NCBI GenBank assembly: GCA_964475685.1
Contig: CAYYXP010000035.1
Span: forward strand, 1 to 24,998
Source of the DNA: CAVVWJ01 sp964475685
GTDB taxonomy: Bacteria; Gemmatimonadota; Gemmatimonadetes; Gemmatimonadales; GWC2-71-9
DNA length: 24,998 bases
Direction of reading: 5' to 3'
In this document: positions 13,353 through 20,507 of the stretch, one piece after another
Numbering within the stretch: position 1 is the stretch's first letter
How the letters are laid out: each line of letters begins with the position of its first letter
Program-made: the position numbers and the translations under genes
The notes under the pieces: model-generated
What the model saw: only the letters and a program-made list of their open reading frames with translations
Told to the model about the DNA's origin: nothing
Database searches by the model: none

Positions 13353-14249
13353 GTGCCGCCGCTGCTCTACACCCATCCCGACTGCCTCCGACACGATCCT
13401 GGCCACGGCCACCCCGAGACGCCCCAGCGCCTGGGGGTCTTGCTTCGACGGGTGCGTTCGGCAGGCGTCGCGGAGGTCCGGGAGGCGCAAGCGGCCCTGA
13501 TCGAGCCGCTCCTGGCCGTCCACCCGCGCCCCTACCTCGAGGGTCTGCAGGCGATGAGCGCGCGGGGAGGCGGGGCGTTGTTTCTGGATACCATCCTCGA
13601 TGGCTCGAGTTGGGCGGCCGTCCTCGGCGCGACTGGGGCGGCCCTCGCGGCGGTGGATTCCGCGCTCGAGGGCAGGGGCCACGCGTTCGCGGCAGTGCGG
13701 CCGCCGGGGCATCACGCCCTTGAGGCCCGCGGCATGGGATTCTGCCTGACCAACAACGCGGTCGTGGCGGCCCGCCACGCGCAGCGGTCAGGGCGGCACC
13801 GGGTCCTGATCGTGGATTGGGATGTGCACCACGGCAATGGAACGCAGGCGCTCGTCGAGGCCGATCCCACGATCCGCTACGTCTCGCTTCACCAGCATCC
13901 CTGGTATCCGGGAACCGGAATGGCCGATGAGCGCGGTGTCGGCAACGTCTTCAACGTGCCGCGCGGGCCGAGCAAACCACCCGCGCTCTATGTGGCCGAC
14001 CTGTGGGGCGCCATCGTCGGCGCCACCGAGCGATGGACGCCGGATCTCCTTCTCATCTCGGCCGGATTCGACGCGATGCTGGACGATCCGCTCGGCGGGT
14101 TCACCCTGGAGCCCGAGCACTATGCCGAGCTCACGCATCGGTTGCGCGAGCGGCTGCCGGGGGTACCCATCGTGGGTCTGCTCGAGGGGGGGTACAATCC
14201 CGACCGGCTGGCCGACGGGGTGCTGGCGCACCTCGGCGCCCTCGCCTAG
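13353..14249 (+). CDS. Histone deacetylase-family zinc amidohydrolase
   Basis: This 298-residue protein has the complete signature of the HDAC / acetoin-utilisation / acetylpolyamine amidohydrolase superfamily. HGHPETPQRL lies near the N-terminus, and PPGHH (117-121) gives the active-site histidine pair. DWDVHHGNGT (155-164) supplies zinc ligands D157 and H159. The third ligand is D240 in SAGFDA, and the catalytic Tyr is Y281 in EGGYN. Members deacetylate lysine side chains, polyamines or other N-acetyl amines in the cytosol. GTG at 13353 is chosen: it lies 10 bases after the preceding stop and gives the normal start YTHPDC; the longer frame overlaps the ubiquitin-like gene. The substrate is unknown. 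Confidence 0.93.
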   Translation: MPPLLYTHPDCLRHDPGHGHPETPQRLGVLLRRVRSAGVAEVREAQAALIEPLLAVHPRPYLEGLQAMSARGGGALFLDTILDGSSWAAVLGATGAALAAVDSALEGRGHAFAAVRPPGHHALEARGMGFCLTNNAVVAARHAQRSGRHRVLIVDWDVHHGNGTQALVEADPTIRYVSLHQHPWYPGTGMADERGVGNVFNVPRGPSKPPALYVADLWGAIVGATERWTPDLLLISAGFDAMLDDPLGGFTLEPEHYAELTHRLRERLPGVPIVGLLEGGYNPDRLADGVLAHLGALA

Positions 14250-14302
14250 TCTACAGTCCGCCCTCGCGGGCCTTCCACCTACAAATCGCCAACGAGGAAG
14301 CC

Positions 14303-15328
14303 GTGGCCGACCGCCTTCAGTTGAACGCCGAGTTCCTGGAGTTGCGCACCAAGCACCCGTTCATCATCGCACGCGGAGGCCGGAGCGAGTACAGGACGGT
14401 GTGGGTTCGTCTGCGCGACGGTGACGGCAACGAGGGGTGGGGCGAGGCCGCGCCCAGCAGCTTCTATGGCGAGACCGCCGCCACGGTGATGGCCGCGCTC
14501 CCTCATCTCGAGCGCGCCCTCCCGTCGGACCCATTCGATCTGGAGGAAACCGAGCAACGGCTGGCGGCGATCATGCGCTACAACGCCGGCGCCCGGGCCG
14601 CGCTCTCCGCCGCGTTACACGATCTTGCCGGCAAGCGTCTCGGCGTCCCGCTCTACCGGATGTGGGGACTCGATCCCGCCAAGGCGCCCCGGTCCACGTT
14701 CACCATCGGGCTCGATACGCCGGAGAAGATCCGCACCAAGGTGAAGGAGGCCGCCGAGTATCCCATCCTCAAGGTGAAGCTCGGCACCGACCACGACGTG
14801 GAGATCCTGCGGGCCATACGGGAAACCACCGACCGCGAGATCAGGGTGGACGCGAACTGCGGGTGGACGGTGAAGCAGGCCATCGCCATGCTCCCGGTGC
14901 TCCAGGAATACGGGGTGACGGTGCTCGAGCAGCCTCTCCCTCCCGACCAGCTCGACGGATTGGGGGAGGTTACCCGGCGGGCGACGATCCCGGTGATCGC
15001 CGACGAGAGCTGCCAGACCGCGGCGGACATTCCGCCGCTCGTGGGGAAGGTTGACGGCATCAACATCAAGCTGGCCAAGTGCGGTGGCCTCCGCGAAGCG
15101 ATCCGCATGGTTGCCGTGGCCCGCGCGCACGGCATGATCGTGATGGTCGGGTGCATGATCGAGAGCTCGCTCGCCATCACCGCGGCCGCGCACTTCACGC
15201 CGCTGGTGGACATCGTGGACCTCGACGGCGCCGCCCTGCTCGCCAACGATCCTTTCGTCGGGGCCACCATCAGCCGGGGGCAGGTCACCCTGCCGGACGG
15301 TCCCGGGCTGGGCGTCAGAGCAAAATGA
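14303..15328 (+). CDS. Dipeptide epimerase (L-Ala-D/L-Glu epimerase type, enolase superfamily)
   Basis: This 341-residue enzyme has the muconate-lactonizing subgroup layout. The capping domain lies at about 1-125. In the barrel, KVK (157-159) provides one base, D183 (VDAN), E209 (LEQPL) and D234 (ADES) bind magnesium, and K256 (NIKLAKCGG) is the opposite base. DLDG (306-309) is the DxD motif that binds the dipeptide amino group, which favours dipeptide epimerase over other members. It would interconvert L-Ala-D-Glu and L-Ala-L-Glu during recycling of peptidoglycan peptides; other dipeptides are possible. GTG at 14303 follows GAGGA (14294-14298). The stop overlaps the priA start as ATGA. Confidence 0.9.
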   Translation: MADRLQLNAEFLELRTKHPFIIARGGRSEYRTVWVRLRDGDGNEGWGEAAPSSFYGETAATVMAALPHLERALPSDPFDLEETEQRLAAIMRYNAGARAALSAALHDLAGKRLGVPLYRMWGLDPAKAPRSTFTIGLDTPEKIRTKVKEAAEYPILKVKLGTDHDVEILRAIRETTDREIRVDANCGWTVKQAIAMLPVLQEYGVTVLEQPLPPDQLDGLGEVTRRATIPVIADESCQTAADIPPLVGKVDGINIKLAKCGGLREAIRMVAVARAHGMIVMVGCMIESSLAITAAAHFTPLVDIVDLDGAALLANDPFVGATISRGQVTLPDGPGLGVRAK

Positions 15329-17742
15329 GCGACCGCTTCGCCCAGGTCGCTCTCCCCCTTCCTCTCGCCTCCCCGTACACCTATCGAATCCCCGAGACGC
15401 TGGGCGACCGCGTGGCCCCCGGCGCGCGGGTGGTGGTGCCGGTCCGCCAGCGGGAACTGGTCGGCATCGCCGTCGCCGTGGACGTCCCGGCTCCTGCCTC
15501 CGCCGCTCGCGACATCCTCGCGGCGCCCGACGCTGAGCCCGCGCTGCCCGCGAGGCTTCTGGCCGCAGTCGAGTGGATGGCAGGCTACTACGGTGCCCCG
15601 CTCGGCCTGGCGCTCCGGGCCGCGCTCCCGGGAGGGATGTGGGGCGCTTCACGGGTGCTCGTATCACCCACCGGGGTCCCGGTGTCGACCGGCGGCCTGG
15701 CCGGCGAGGTGCTGGAGTGGCTGGAACGCCGTGGCGGGGCGGTGCCCGTCTCCACGGTGGCGAGGGCGTTCAAGAAGCCGCTGTGGGACGTGCTCGACCG
15801 GCTGGCACGCGTCGGTGCGGTCGCGCTTCGGGTCGAGCCGCCGGAGACCGACGCCGACACGGCGACGGAGCGCGTGGCCACGCTTACCGGCACCGATCCA
15901 CCCACGCTGCTCGAGCGGCGCGAGCTCTTCAAACGGAGTCCGGTGCAGGGGCGGCTGTACGACACCATCGAGCGGCTCGGCGGGGTGGCTCAGGTCGGTC
16001 ATCTCACCGGGCAGCTCCGCTTCAACGCGGCTGTGATCCGATCCCTCGAGCAACGCGGGTTGATCCGGATCCAGCTCGCTGAGCGGGTGCGCGACCCGTT
16101 CGCGAACTCGTCCGTGTCGCCGCCTCCCGATTCGCCCACTCCGGCCCAGGCAGATGCGCTCGCGGGCATTGAGGGCCTCGACCCTGGCGCGGGTGCGGTG
16201 CTGTTCGGCGTGACGGGCAGCGGGAAGACGCTGGTGTACCTCGAGGCGGTGAGGCGCGCCCTGGCGGAAGGGCGGGGAGCGATCGTACTGGTCCCCGAGA
16301 TCGCGCTGACTCCCCAGACGGTCAGCCGCCTTCGTGGCGCCTTCGGCGGCGAGATTGCCGTGCTGCACAGCGCGCTCTCGGACGGGGAGCGGGCCGACGC
16401 CTGGCGAACGCTTCGACGGGGGGAACGCCGGGTGGCGGTCGGCGCGCGGTCGGCGGTCTTCGCGCCGGTCCATGACCTTGGCCTGATCGTTCTCGACGAG
16501 GAGCACGAGACCAGCTACAAGAACGGCGAGGCCCCGCGCTATCACGCCAGGGACGTCGCCGAAGTGCGGGCCCGGATCGAGGGGGCGCGGCTGGTGCTGG
16601 GAAGCGCGACACCGTCGCTGGAAACGATGGCGCGGACGCCCGATCTCCTGCGTCTCCTCCACCTGCCGGAGCGCATCGGCGCGCGGCCGATGCCGGCGGT
16701 GGAGTTGATCGATCTTCGTGTTGCGCCCCGGGTGGCAGGCACCGGGCCCCTCGGTTGGTCGGAAGCGCTCGATGCGGCAGTTCTCGAGACGCTGGCCCGC
16801 CGGGAGCAGGCGTTGCTGCTTCTCAACCGCCGTGGCTTCGCCGCGTTCCTGCAATGCGCCGACTGCGGCGAGGTCTGGCAGTGCCCGCGCTGCACCATTT
16901 CCCTCACGGTGCATCAATCGCCTCCCGGGCTCCGGTGCCACTACTGCGGTCACGAGGAGCGCCTGCCGCCGACCTGCCACGCCTGCGGCCACCCGGTTCA
17001 TCAGATGCGGGGCTTCGGCACGCAGCAGCTCGAGCGGCTCCTGGCCGAGCGCTACCCCGACGCCAGGGTCGCGCGGATGGACCTCGACACGACCAGCGCC
17101 AAGTGGTCGCATCAGAGAATTCTCGCCCTGGTGGAGGCAGGGGACGTTGACCTCCTGATCGGCACCCAGATGATCGCGAAGGGGCTCGATTTCCCCAATG
17201 TCACACTGGTCGGGGTCGTGGACGCCGACACCGGGCTGTATCTCCCGGACTTTCGTTCGGCCGAGCGGACGTTCCAGTTGCTGGCCCAGGTGGCGGGACG
17301 GGCGGGCAGAGGGCCGAAAGGAGGGCGTGTGCTGGTGCAGACGCGCCACCCGACCCATCATGCCCTCGTCCGGGCCGCGCATCACGACACCGAAGGGTTC
17401 CTGCGGGAGGAACGCGCGCTTCGAGAGGAGCCGGCGTATCCCCCGGCCATCCAATTGGTGAACCTCGTCGTGTCGGGAGCCGCGGAGGGGGAGGTCGGGC
17501 AGCGGGCCGCCGATGTAGCCGAGTGGTGCGTTGCGCTGGCCGAGAAGCACACTCTGCCGATGGAGGTGCTGGGACCCGCTCCGTGCCCGCTGGCCCGAAT
17601 CAAGGAGCGGTGGCGGTGGCACGTGCTGCTGAAGGGGGCATCGGCGGTGCTGGGGCGGGTGGTGCGGCACGCCGCGCGCCATCTTGCGCCGCGCGACGGA
17701 GTGAGGGTCGCGATCGACCGCGACCCCGTCACCCTGCTGTAG
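15325..17742 (+). CDS. priA: Primosomal protein N', replication restart helicase
   Basis: This 805-residue superfamily 2 helicase reloads the replisome at collapsed forks. The N-terminus (FAQVALPLPLASPYTYRIPE) is the 3'-DNA-end binding domain. Walker A is GVTGSGKT (295-302) and the DEAH-type box is DEEH (391-394). Eight cysteines in four CxxC-like pairs (511/514, 520/523, 538/541, 551/554) form the two-zinc module between the helicase lobes. GTQMIAKGLDFPNVTLVGVV and QVAGRAGRG are motifs V and VI. Length is within the family range. The ATG overlaps the epimerase stop (ATGA), which excludes the longer upstream frame. The only physical link with the epimerase is the overlap. Confidence 0.96.
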   Translation: MSDRFAQVALPLPLASPYTYRIPETLGDRVAPGARVVVPVRQRELVGIAVAVDVPAPASAARDILAAPDAEPALPARLLAAVEWMAGYYGAPLGLALRAALPGGMWGASRVLVSPTGVPVSTGGLAGEVLEWLERRGGAVPVSTVARAFKKPLWDVLDRLARVGAVALRVEPPETDADTATERVATLTGTDPPTLLERRELFKRSPVQGRLYDTIERLGGVAQVGHLTGQLRFNAAVIRSLEQRGLIRIQLAERVRDPFANSSVSPPPDSPTPAQADALAGIEGLDPGAGAVLFGVTGSGKTLVYLEAVRRALAEGRGAIVLVPEIALTPQTVSRLRGAFGGEIAVLHSALSDGERADAWRTLRRGERRVAVGARSAVFAPVHDLGLIVLDEEHETSYKNGEAPRYHARDVAEVRARIEGARLVLGSATPSLETMARTPDLLRLLHLPERIGARPMPAVELIDLRVAPRVAGTGPLGWSEALDAAVLETLARREQALLLLNRRGFAAFLQCADCGEVWQCPRCTISLTVHQSPPGLRCHYCGHEERLPPTCHACGHPVHQMRGFGTQQLERLLAERYPDARVARMDLDTTSAKWSHQRILALVEAGDVDLLIGTQMIAKGLDFPNVTLVGVVDADTGLYLPDFRSAERTFQLLAQVAGRAGRGPKGGRVLVQTRHPTHHALVRAAHHDTEGFLREERALREEPAYPPAIQLVNLVVSGAAEGEVGQRAADVAEWCVALAEKHTLPMEVLGPAPCPLARIKERWRWHVLLKGASAVLGRVVRHAARHLAPRDGVRVAIDRDPVTLL

Positions 17743-17779
17743 CTCAGTCAGCGCACCTCGAATTGCCCGGCCACGGCGC

Positions 17780-17808
17780 TTGAATCGCCCCCGGCCACCG
17801 CCTAGACT
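17780..17808 (+). promoter_or_regulatory. Candidate promoter giving a near-leaderless cyclodeaminase mRNA
   Basis: TTGAAT (17780-17785) and TAGACT (17803-17808) are 17 bases apart, each matching the consensus at four of six positions. The expected start of transcription is at about 17815, five bases before the ATG at 17820. No Shine-Dalgarno sequence lies between. Confidence 0.5.
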
Positions 17809-17819
17809 TCCTCGCCTCC

Positions 17820-18914
17820 ATGCCAGGTACCCGTTCGGCCACGCCCGATTTCTCCCAGCCCCCGTTCGCGGGGGCTCCGGATGCGCGATTTGCGCCGCTT
17901 CCCGCCGCCGGCGTGCTCCCCGAGGGCTTCTTCTCCACGTCCAACCTTCCCACCTATATCAAGGTGGATGGGGCCTGGCTCGCGCCGATCCGCCCGCGAA
18001 TGGATTGTGTCGTGGCGCGGCGAACGGGGGGTCTGGAGACGATCGAGCCGAGGCGGCTCGGCAAGGGCGAGTGGGTGGCGATGGGGGAGGCGGAAGACGG
18101 CACCGAAGGCATCGTGGTGCATGCCCAGGGATTTCTTGGCGGCGGCCACGGCGCCAACGAGTTCCGTTTCATGTCCACCGAGGTGAGCCGCGAGCGACCG
18201 GTCAACTACGAGGAGCTCGCCGCCCGGGTGGGGGAGGAGAAGCGGAACGGCGGCTATCTCGTCTGGGTCGTGGGACCGGCCCTCGTGCATTCCCGGGCGC
18301 GTTCCGATTTCGAGTGGTTCATCCGCAACGGCTACGTGCAGGCCGTGCTGGCGGGCAACGCGGTGGCCGTGCACGACATCGAGGCGGCGATCTTCGGGAC
18401 CACCCTCGGGATGAGCAACACGGGCCAGCCGACCGAGGGCGGACACGGCCTGCACATGCGGGCGATCAACCGGGTGCGCGCGGCCGGCTCCATCGAGCGG
18501 GCGGTCGAGACCGGGCTGATTGGAAGCGGCATCATGCACACGCTCGTGACCCGGCAGGTGCCCTACGTGCTGGCCGGGTCCATCCGGGACGACGGACCGC
18601 TTCCGGGGGTCTTGGGCGACGCGCTGGCCGCGCAGGACGCAATGCGGGAGCACACCGTCAAGGCCACCGGCGCGGTGTTCGTGGCCACCGCCCTCCATGC
18701 GATCGCGGTGGGCAACATGCTGCCGGCATTCTACCTCGACCCACGCGGCGTCCCGCAGCCGCTCATGACAATTTGCGTTGACCAGACCGAATTCGTCGTC
18801 AACAAGCTGAAGGACCGCGGCACCCACCAGGCCTACGGCGTCGTGACCAACGCGCAGGACTTCATGCACGTGCTGCGCTTCTACTGCGAGCGATGGGAAC
18901 AGGCCTCGGCGTGA
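17820..18914 (+). CDS. Archaeal-type ornithine cyclodeaminase (LOR/SDH conserved-region family, TIGR00300)
   Basis: This 364-residue protein belongs to the NAD-dependent family first linked to ornithine cyclodeamination in archaea and to the C-terminal half of cyanobacterial AgrE/ArgZ. The N-terminal part has GFFSTSNLPTYIKVDGAWL (36-54) and MDCVV. The core has HDIEAAIFGTTLGM, a GGHGLHMRAINRVRAAGSI segment, VLAGSIRDDGPLP (250-262) and ALHAIAVGNMLP (291-302). The last part has CVDQTEFVVNKLKDRG and YGVVT. It would turn L-ornithine into proline and ammonia. It is not related to the mu-crystallin-type bacterial ornithine cyclodeaminase. The N-terminal ArgZ dihydrolase domain is absent. The next gene overlaps its stop by GTGA. 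Confidence 0.88.
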   Translation: MPGTRSATPDFSQPPFAGAPDARFAPLPAAGVLPEGFFSTSNLPTYIKVDGAWLAPIRPRMDCVVARRTGGLETIEPRRLGKGEWVAMGEAEDGTEGIVVHAQGFLGGGHGANEFRFMSTEVSRERPVNYEELAARVGEEKRNGGYLVWVVGPALVHSRARSDFEWFIRNGYVQAVLAGNAVAVHDIEAAIFGTTLGMSNTGQPTEGGHGLHMRAINRVRAAGSIERAVETGLIGSGIMHTLVTRQVPYVLAGSIRDDGPLPGVLGDALAAQDAMREHTVKATGAVFVATALHAIAVGNMLPAFYLDPRGVPQPLMTICVDQTEFVVNKLKDRGTHQAYGVVTNAQDFMHVLRFYCERWEQASA

Positions 18915-19300
18915 CTCTCCCGGGCACCGGCCCGGGGTGGGCGCGCCTGGCGCAGGCGGTCGCGGCGGTGGTGCCGCCCGCCGAGGTGGATGCCGTCTGG
19001 GTGTTCTCCCCGCTCCGGCGCGATGGCTGCGAGTGGGGCACCGCCGTATGCGCCCGGGTGGACGGCGACCGGCGGAGGATCTACACCGCGCGGTACATGC
19101 TGGCGATCAAGGGGAAGGAACGGGGGAAGTTCGACGCCTCGGTGAAGGAAGTCGGGAGCGGGCCCGTGGAGGCGCTCGACCGGCTGCTCCACGAGGCCCA
19201 CCGGCGCATTGACGACGAGCAGCCTCCGCTCCCGGTCTCGCCCGAGACGTGGTTCGCCGCGGTCTCCCCCCCCGCCCCCGCCGATGGCGCGCCTCGCTAG
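18911..19300 (+). CDS. Conserved-looking protein of unknown function
   Basis: I do not recognise this 129-residue protein. It opens MTLPGTGPGWARLAQAVAAV, followed by a strand-like VDAVWVFSPLRRDGCEWGTA and a RRIYTARYMLAIKGKERGKF segment. A helix DRLLHEAHRRI then precedes a Pro-rich end. It has no signal peptide or membrane segment. GTG at 18911 overlaps the cyclodeaminase stop (GTGA) and is preferred to an ATG at 18893, because four-base overlaps are the rule here. Its 3' end overlaps the start of fur by 17 bases and contains a run of eight C (19266-19273). Overlaps on both sides make it a real gene of this operon. Confidence 0.7.
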   Translation: MTLPGTGPGWARLAQAVAAVVPPAEVDAVWVFSPLRRDGCEWGTAVCARVDGDRRRIYTARYMLAIKGKERGKFDASVKEVGSGPVEALDRLLHEAHRRIDDEQPPLPVSPETWFAAVSPPAPADGAPR

Positions 19301-19754
19301 AGGGGAGAGCGCGGCGCTCCTCGAACGGTTTCGCCGGTACCTGCGGGACCATCGCCAGCCGATCACCCGCCAGCGGAACCTCGTCGCGCAGGTCGTCCTC
19401 CTCTCGGAAGACCATCCCTCCGTCGAAGCGATCCGGAAGACCCTCAAGGCCAGGGGAGAGAACGTGGGCGTTGCCACGGTCTACCGCACGCTCGAGGTTC
19501 TCGTGCAGAGCGGACTCGTCCGGGCCCATGACTTCGGGGAGGGGTTCAGGCGCTACGAACCGATGCCGGCGCAGGCGCACCACGAGCACCTCATTTGCGA
19601 GCGCTGCGGGAGGGTGGTCGAGTTCCAGAACGAGCGGCTCGAGCGGATGCTGCCGATCATCGCCGATGAACATGCCTTCCAGCACGAGCATCACCGGGTC
19701 GAGGTCTACGGCGTCTGCCGCGAGTGCCGCCAGCGCGAGCTGTCGCCGCTGTGA
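19284..19754 (+). CDS. fur: Fur-family metalloregulator
   Basis: This 156-residue DNA-binding repressor has a winged-helix N-terminal half with ITRQRNLV (27-34) and the recognition region VGVATVYRTLEVL (61-73). The C-terminal dimerisation half has HHEHLICERC (99-108), with C105 and C108, and CRECRQREL, with C145 and C148; these are the structural zinc cysteines. HEHH (134-137) and H82 are plausible regulatory-metal ligands. Fur proteins usually repress iron uptake when loaded with metal; Zur and PerR share the fold and cannot be excluded. The ATG at 19284 starts inside the preceding gene; a longer in-frame extension is only Arg/Pro-rich sequence. The stop overlaps the ccdA start (GTGA). Confidence 0.93.
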   Translation: MARLARGESAALLERFRRYLRDHRQPITRQRNLVAQVVLLSEDHPSVEAIRKTLKARGENVGVATVYRTLEVLVQSGLVRAHDFGEGFRRYEPMPAQAHHEHLICERCGRVVEFQNERLERMLPIIADEHAFQHEHHRVEVYGVCRECRQRELSPL

Positions 19755-20479
19755 CCGACCCCGCCGGTCTGGGCCTCCTCGTCGCCTTCGCCGCCGGCCT
19801 GTTGAGCTTCCTCTCTCCGTGCGTGCTCCCGCTGGTCCCCTCCTACATCGGCTTTCTCACCGGCATGACGCTGACCGAGGTTGTAGGGCGGCGGCGGGCG
19901 GCGCTGGTCCACGCGATCCTCTTCGTTGCCGGGTTCTCGCTCATCTTCATCCTGCTCGGGGCCAGCGCCACCGCGCTCGGCCGAGCGCTGAATCAGTATC
20001 AGGTGTGGATCCAGCGGGTGGGCGGGATTCTCATCATCGGGTTCGGCCTCGTCTGCCTTGGCGTCGTGAAGGCGGACTTCCTGATGCGCGAGCGCCGGGT
20101 CCAGATGGAGGACAGGCCGGTCGGATATCTCGGGTCGATGCTGGTGGGGATGGCGTTCGCCGCCGGATGGACGCCGTGCATCGGGCCGGTGCTTGGCGCC
20201 ATCCTCGGGCTGGCCGCCAGCTCGAGCGATCTCGCCCGCGGCACGCTACTCCTCGTCGCCTATTCCGCGGGACTGGCCGTCCCGTTTCTGCTCGCGGCGC
20301 TGGCGCTGGAGTCGTTTCTTGGATGGTTTCAGCGGTTCCGGCGCTACTTGCCGTGGGTCATGCGGGTCAGCGGAGCGCTGCTGGTGTTCGTGGGGATCCT
20401 GATGGTCACCGGCGAGTTCACCCGGCTGGCGGGGTGGCTCCAGCAGTTCACGCCGACGTTCATCAGGGAGCAGATCTGA
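19751..20479 (+). CDS. ccdA: CcdA/DsbD-type thiol-disulfide transporter
   Basis: This 242-residue membrane protein has about six hydrophobic helices and the two conserved cysteine motifs of the CcdA/DsbD-beta family: LSPCVLPLVPSY (C24) and WTPCIGPVLGA (C143). The pair shuttles electrons from cytosolic thioredoxin to partners outside the membrane, supporting cytochrome c maturation or repair of disulfides. There is no N- or C-terminal thioredoxin domain, so it is CcdA rather than full DsbD. GTG at 19751 overlaps the fur stop by four bases. No cytochrome c biogenesis gene is adjacent. The 28-base gap to the convergent ABC gene holds no good terminator. Confidence 0.92.
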   Translation: MTDPAGLGLLVAFAAGLLSFLSPCVLPLVPSYIGFLTGMTLTEVVGRRRAALVHAILFVAGFSLIFILLGASATALGRALNQYQVWIQRVGGILIIGFGLVCLGVVKADFLMRERRVQMEDRPVGYLGSMLVGMAFAAGWTPCIGPVLGAILGLAASSSDLARGTLLLVAYSAGLAVPFLLAALALESFLGWFQRFRRYLPWVMRVSGALLVFVGILMVTGEFTRLAGWLQQFTPTFIREQI

Positions 20480-20507
20480 AGGTAGCTGATAGCCGAGAGC
20501 GAAGGGC

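Noticed and set aside
15664..17682. A 672-codon minus-strand open frame inside priA
   Set aside because: It is antisense to a full-length PriA with all motifs. The product is Arg/His/Pro-rich and matches nothing I recognise.
20480..20507. Terminator between ccdA and the ABC exporter
   Set aside because: Only a four-base-pair GAGC/GCTC hairpin without a T-run can be drawn; this is too weak to call.
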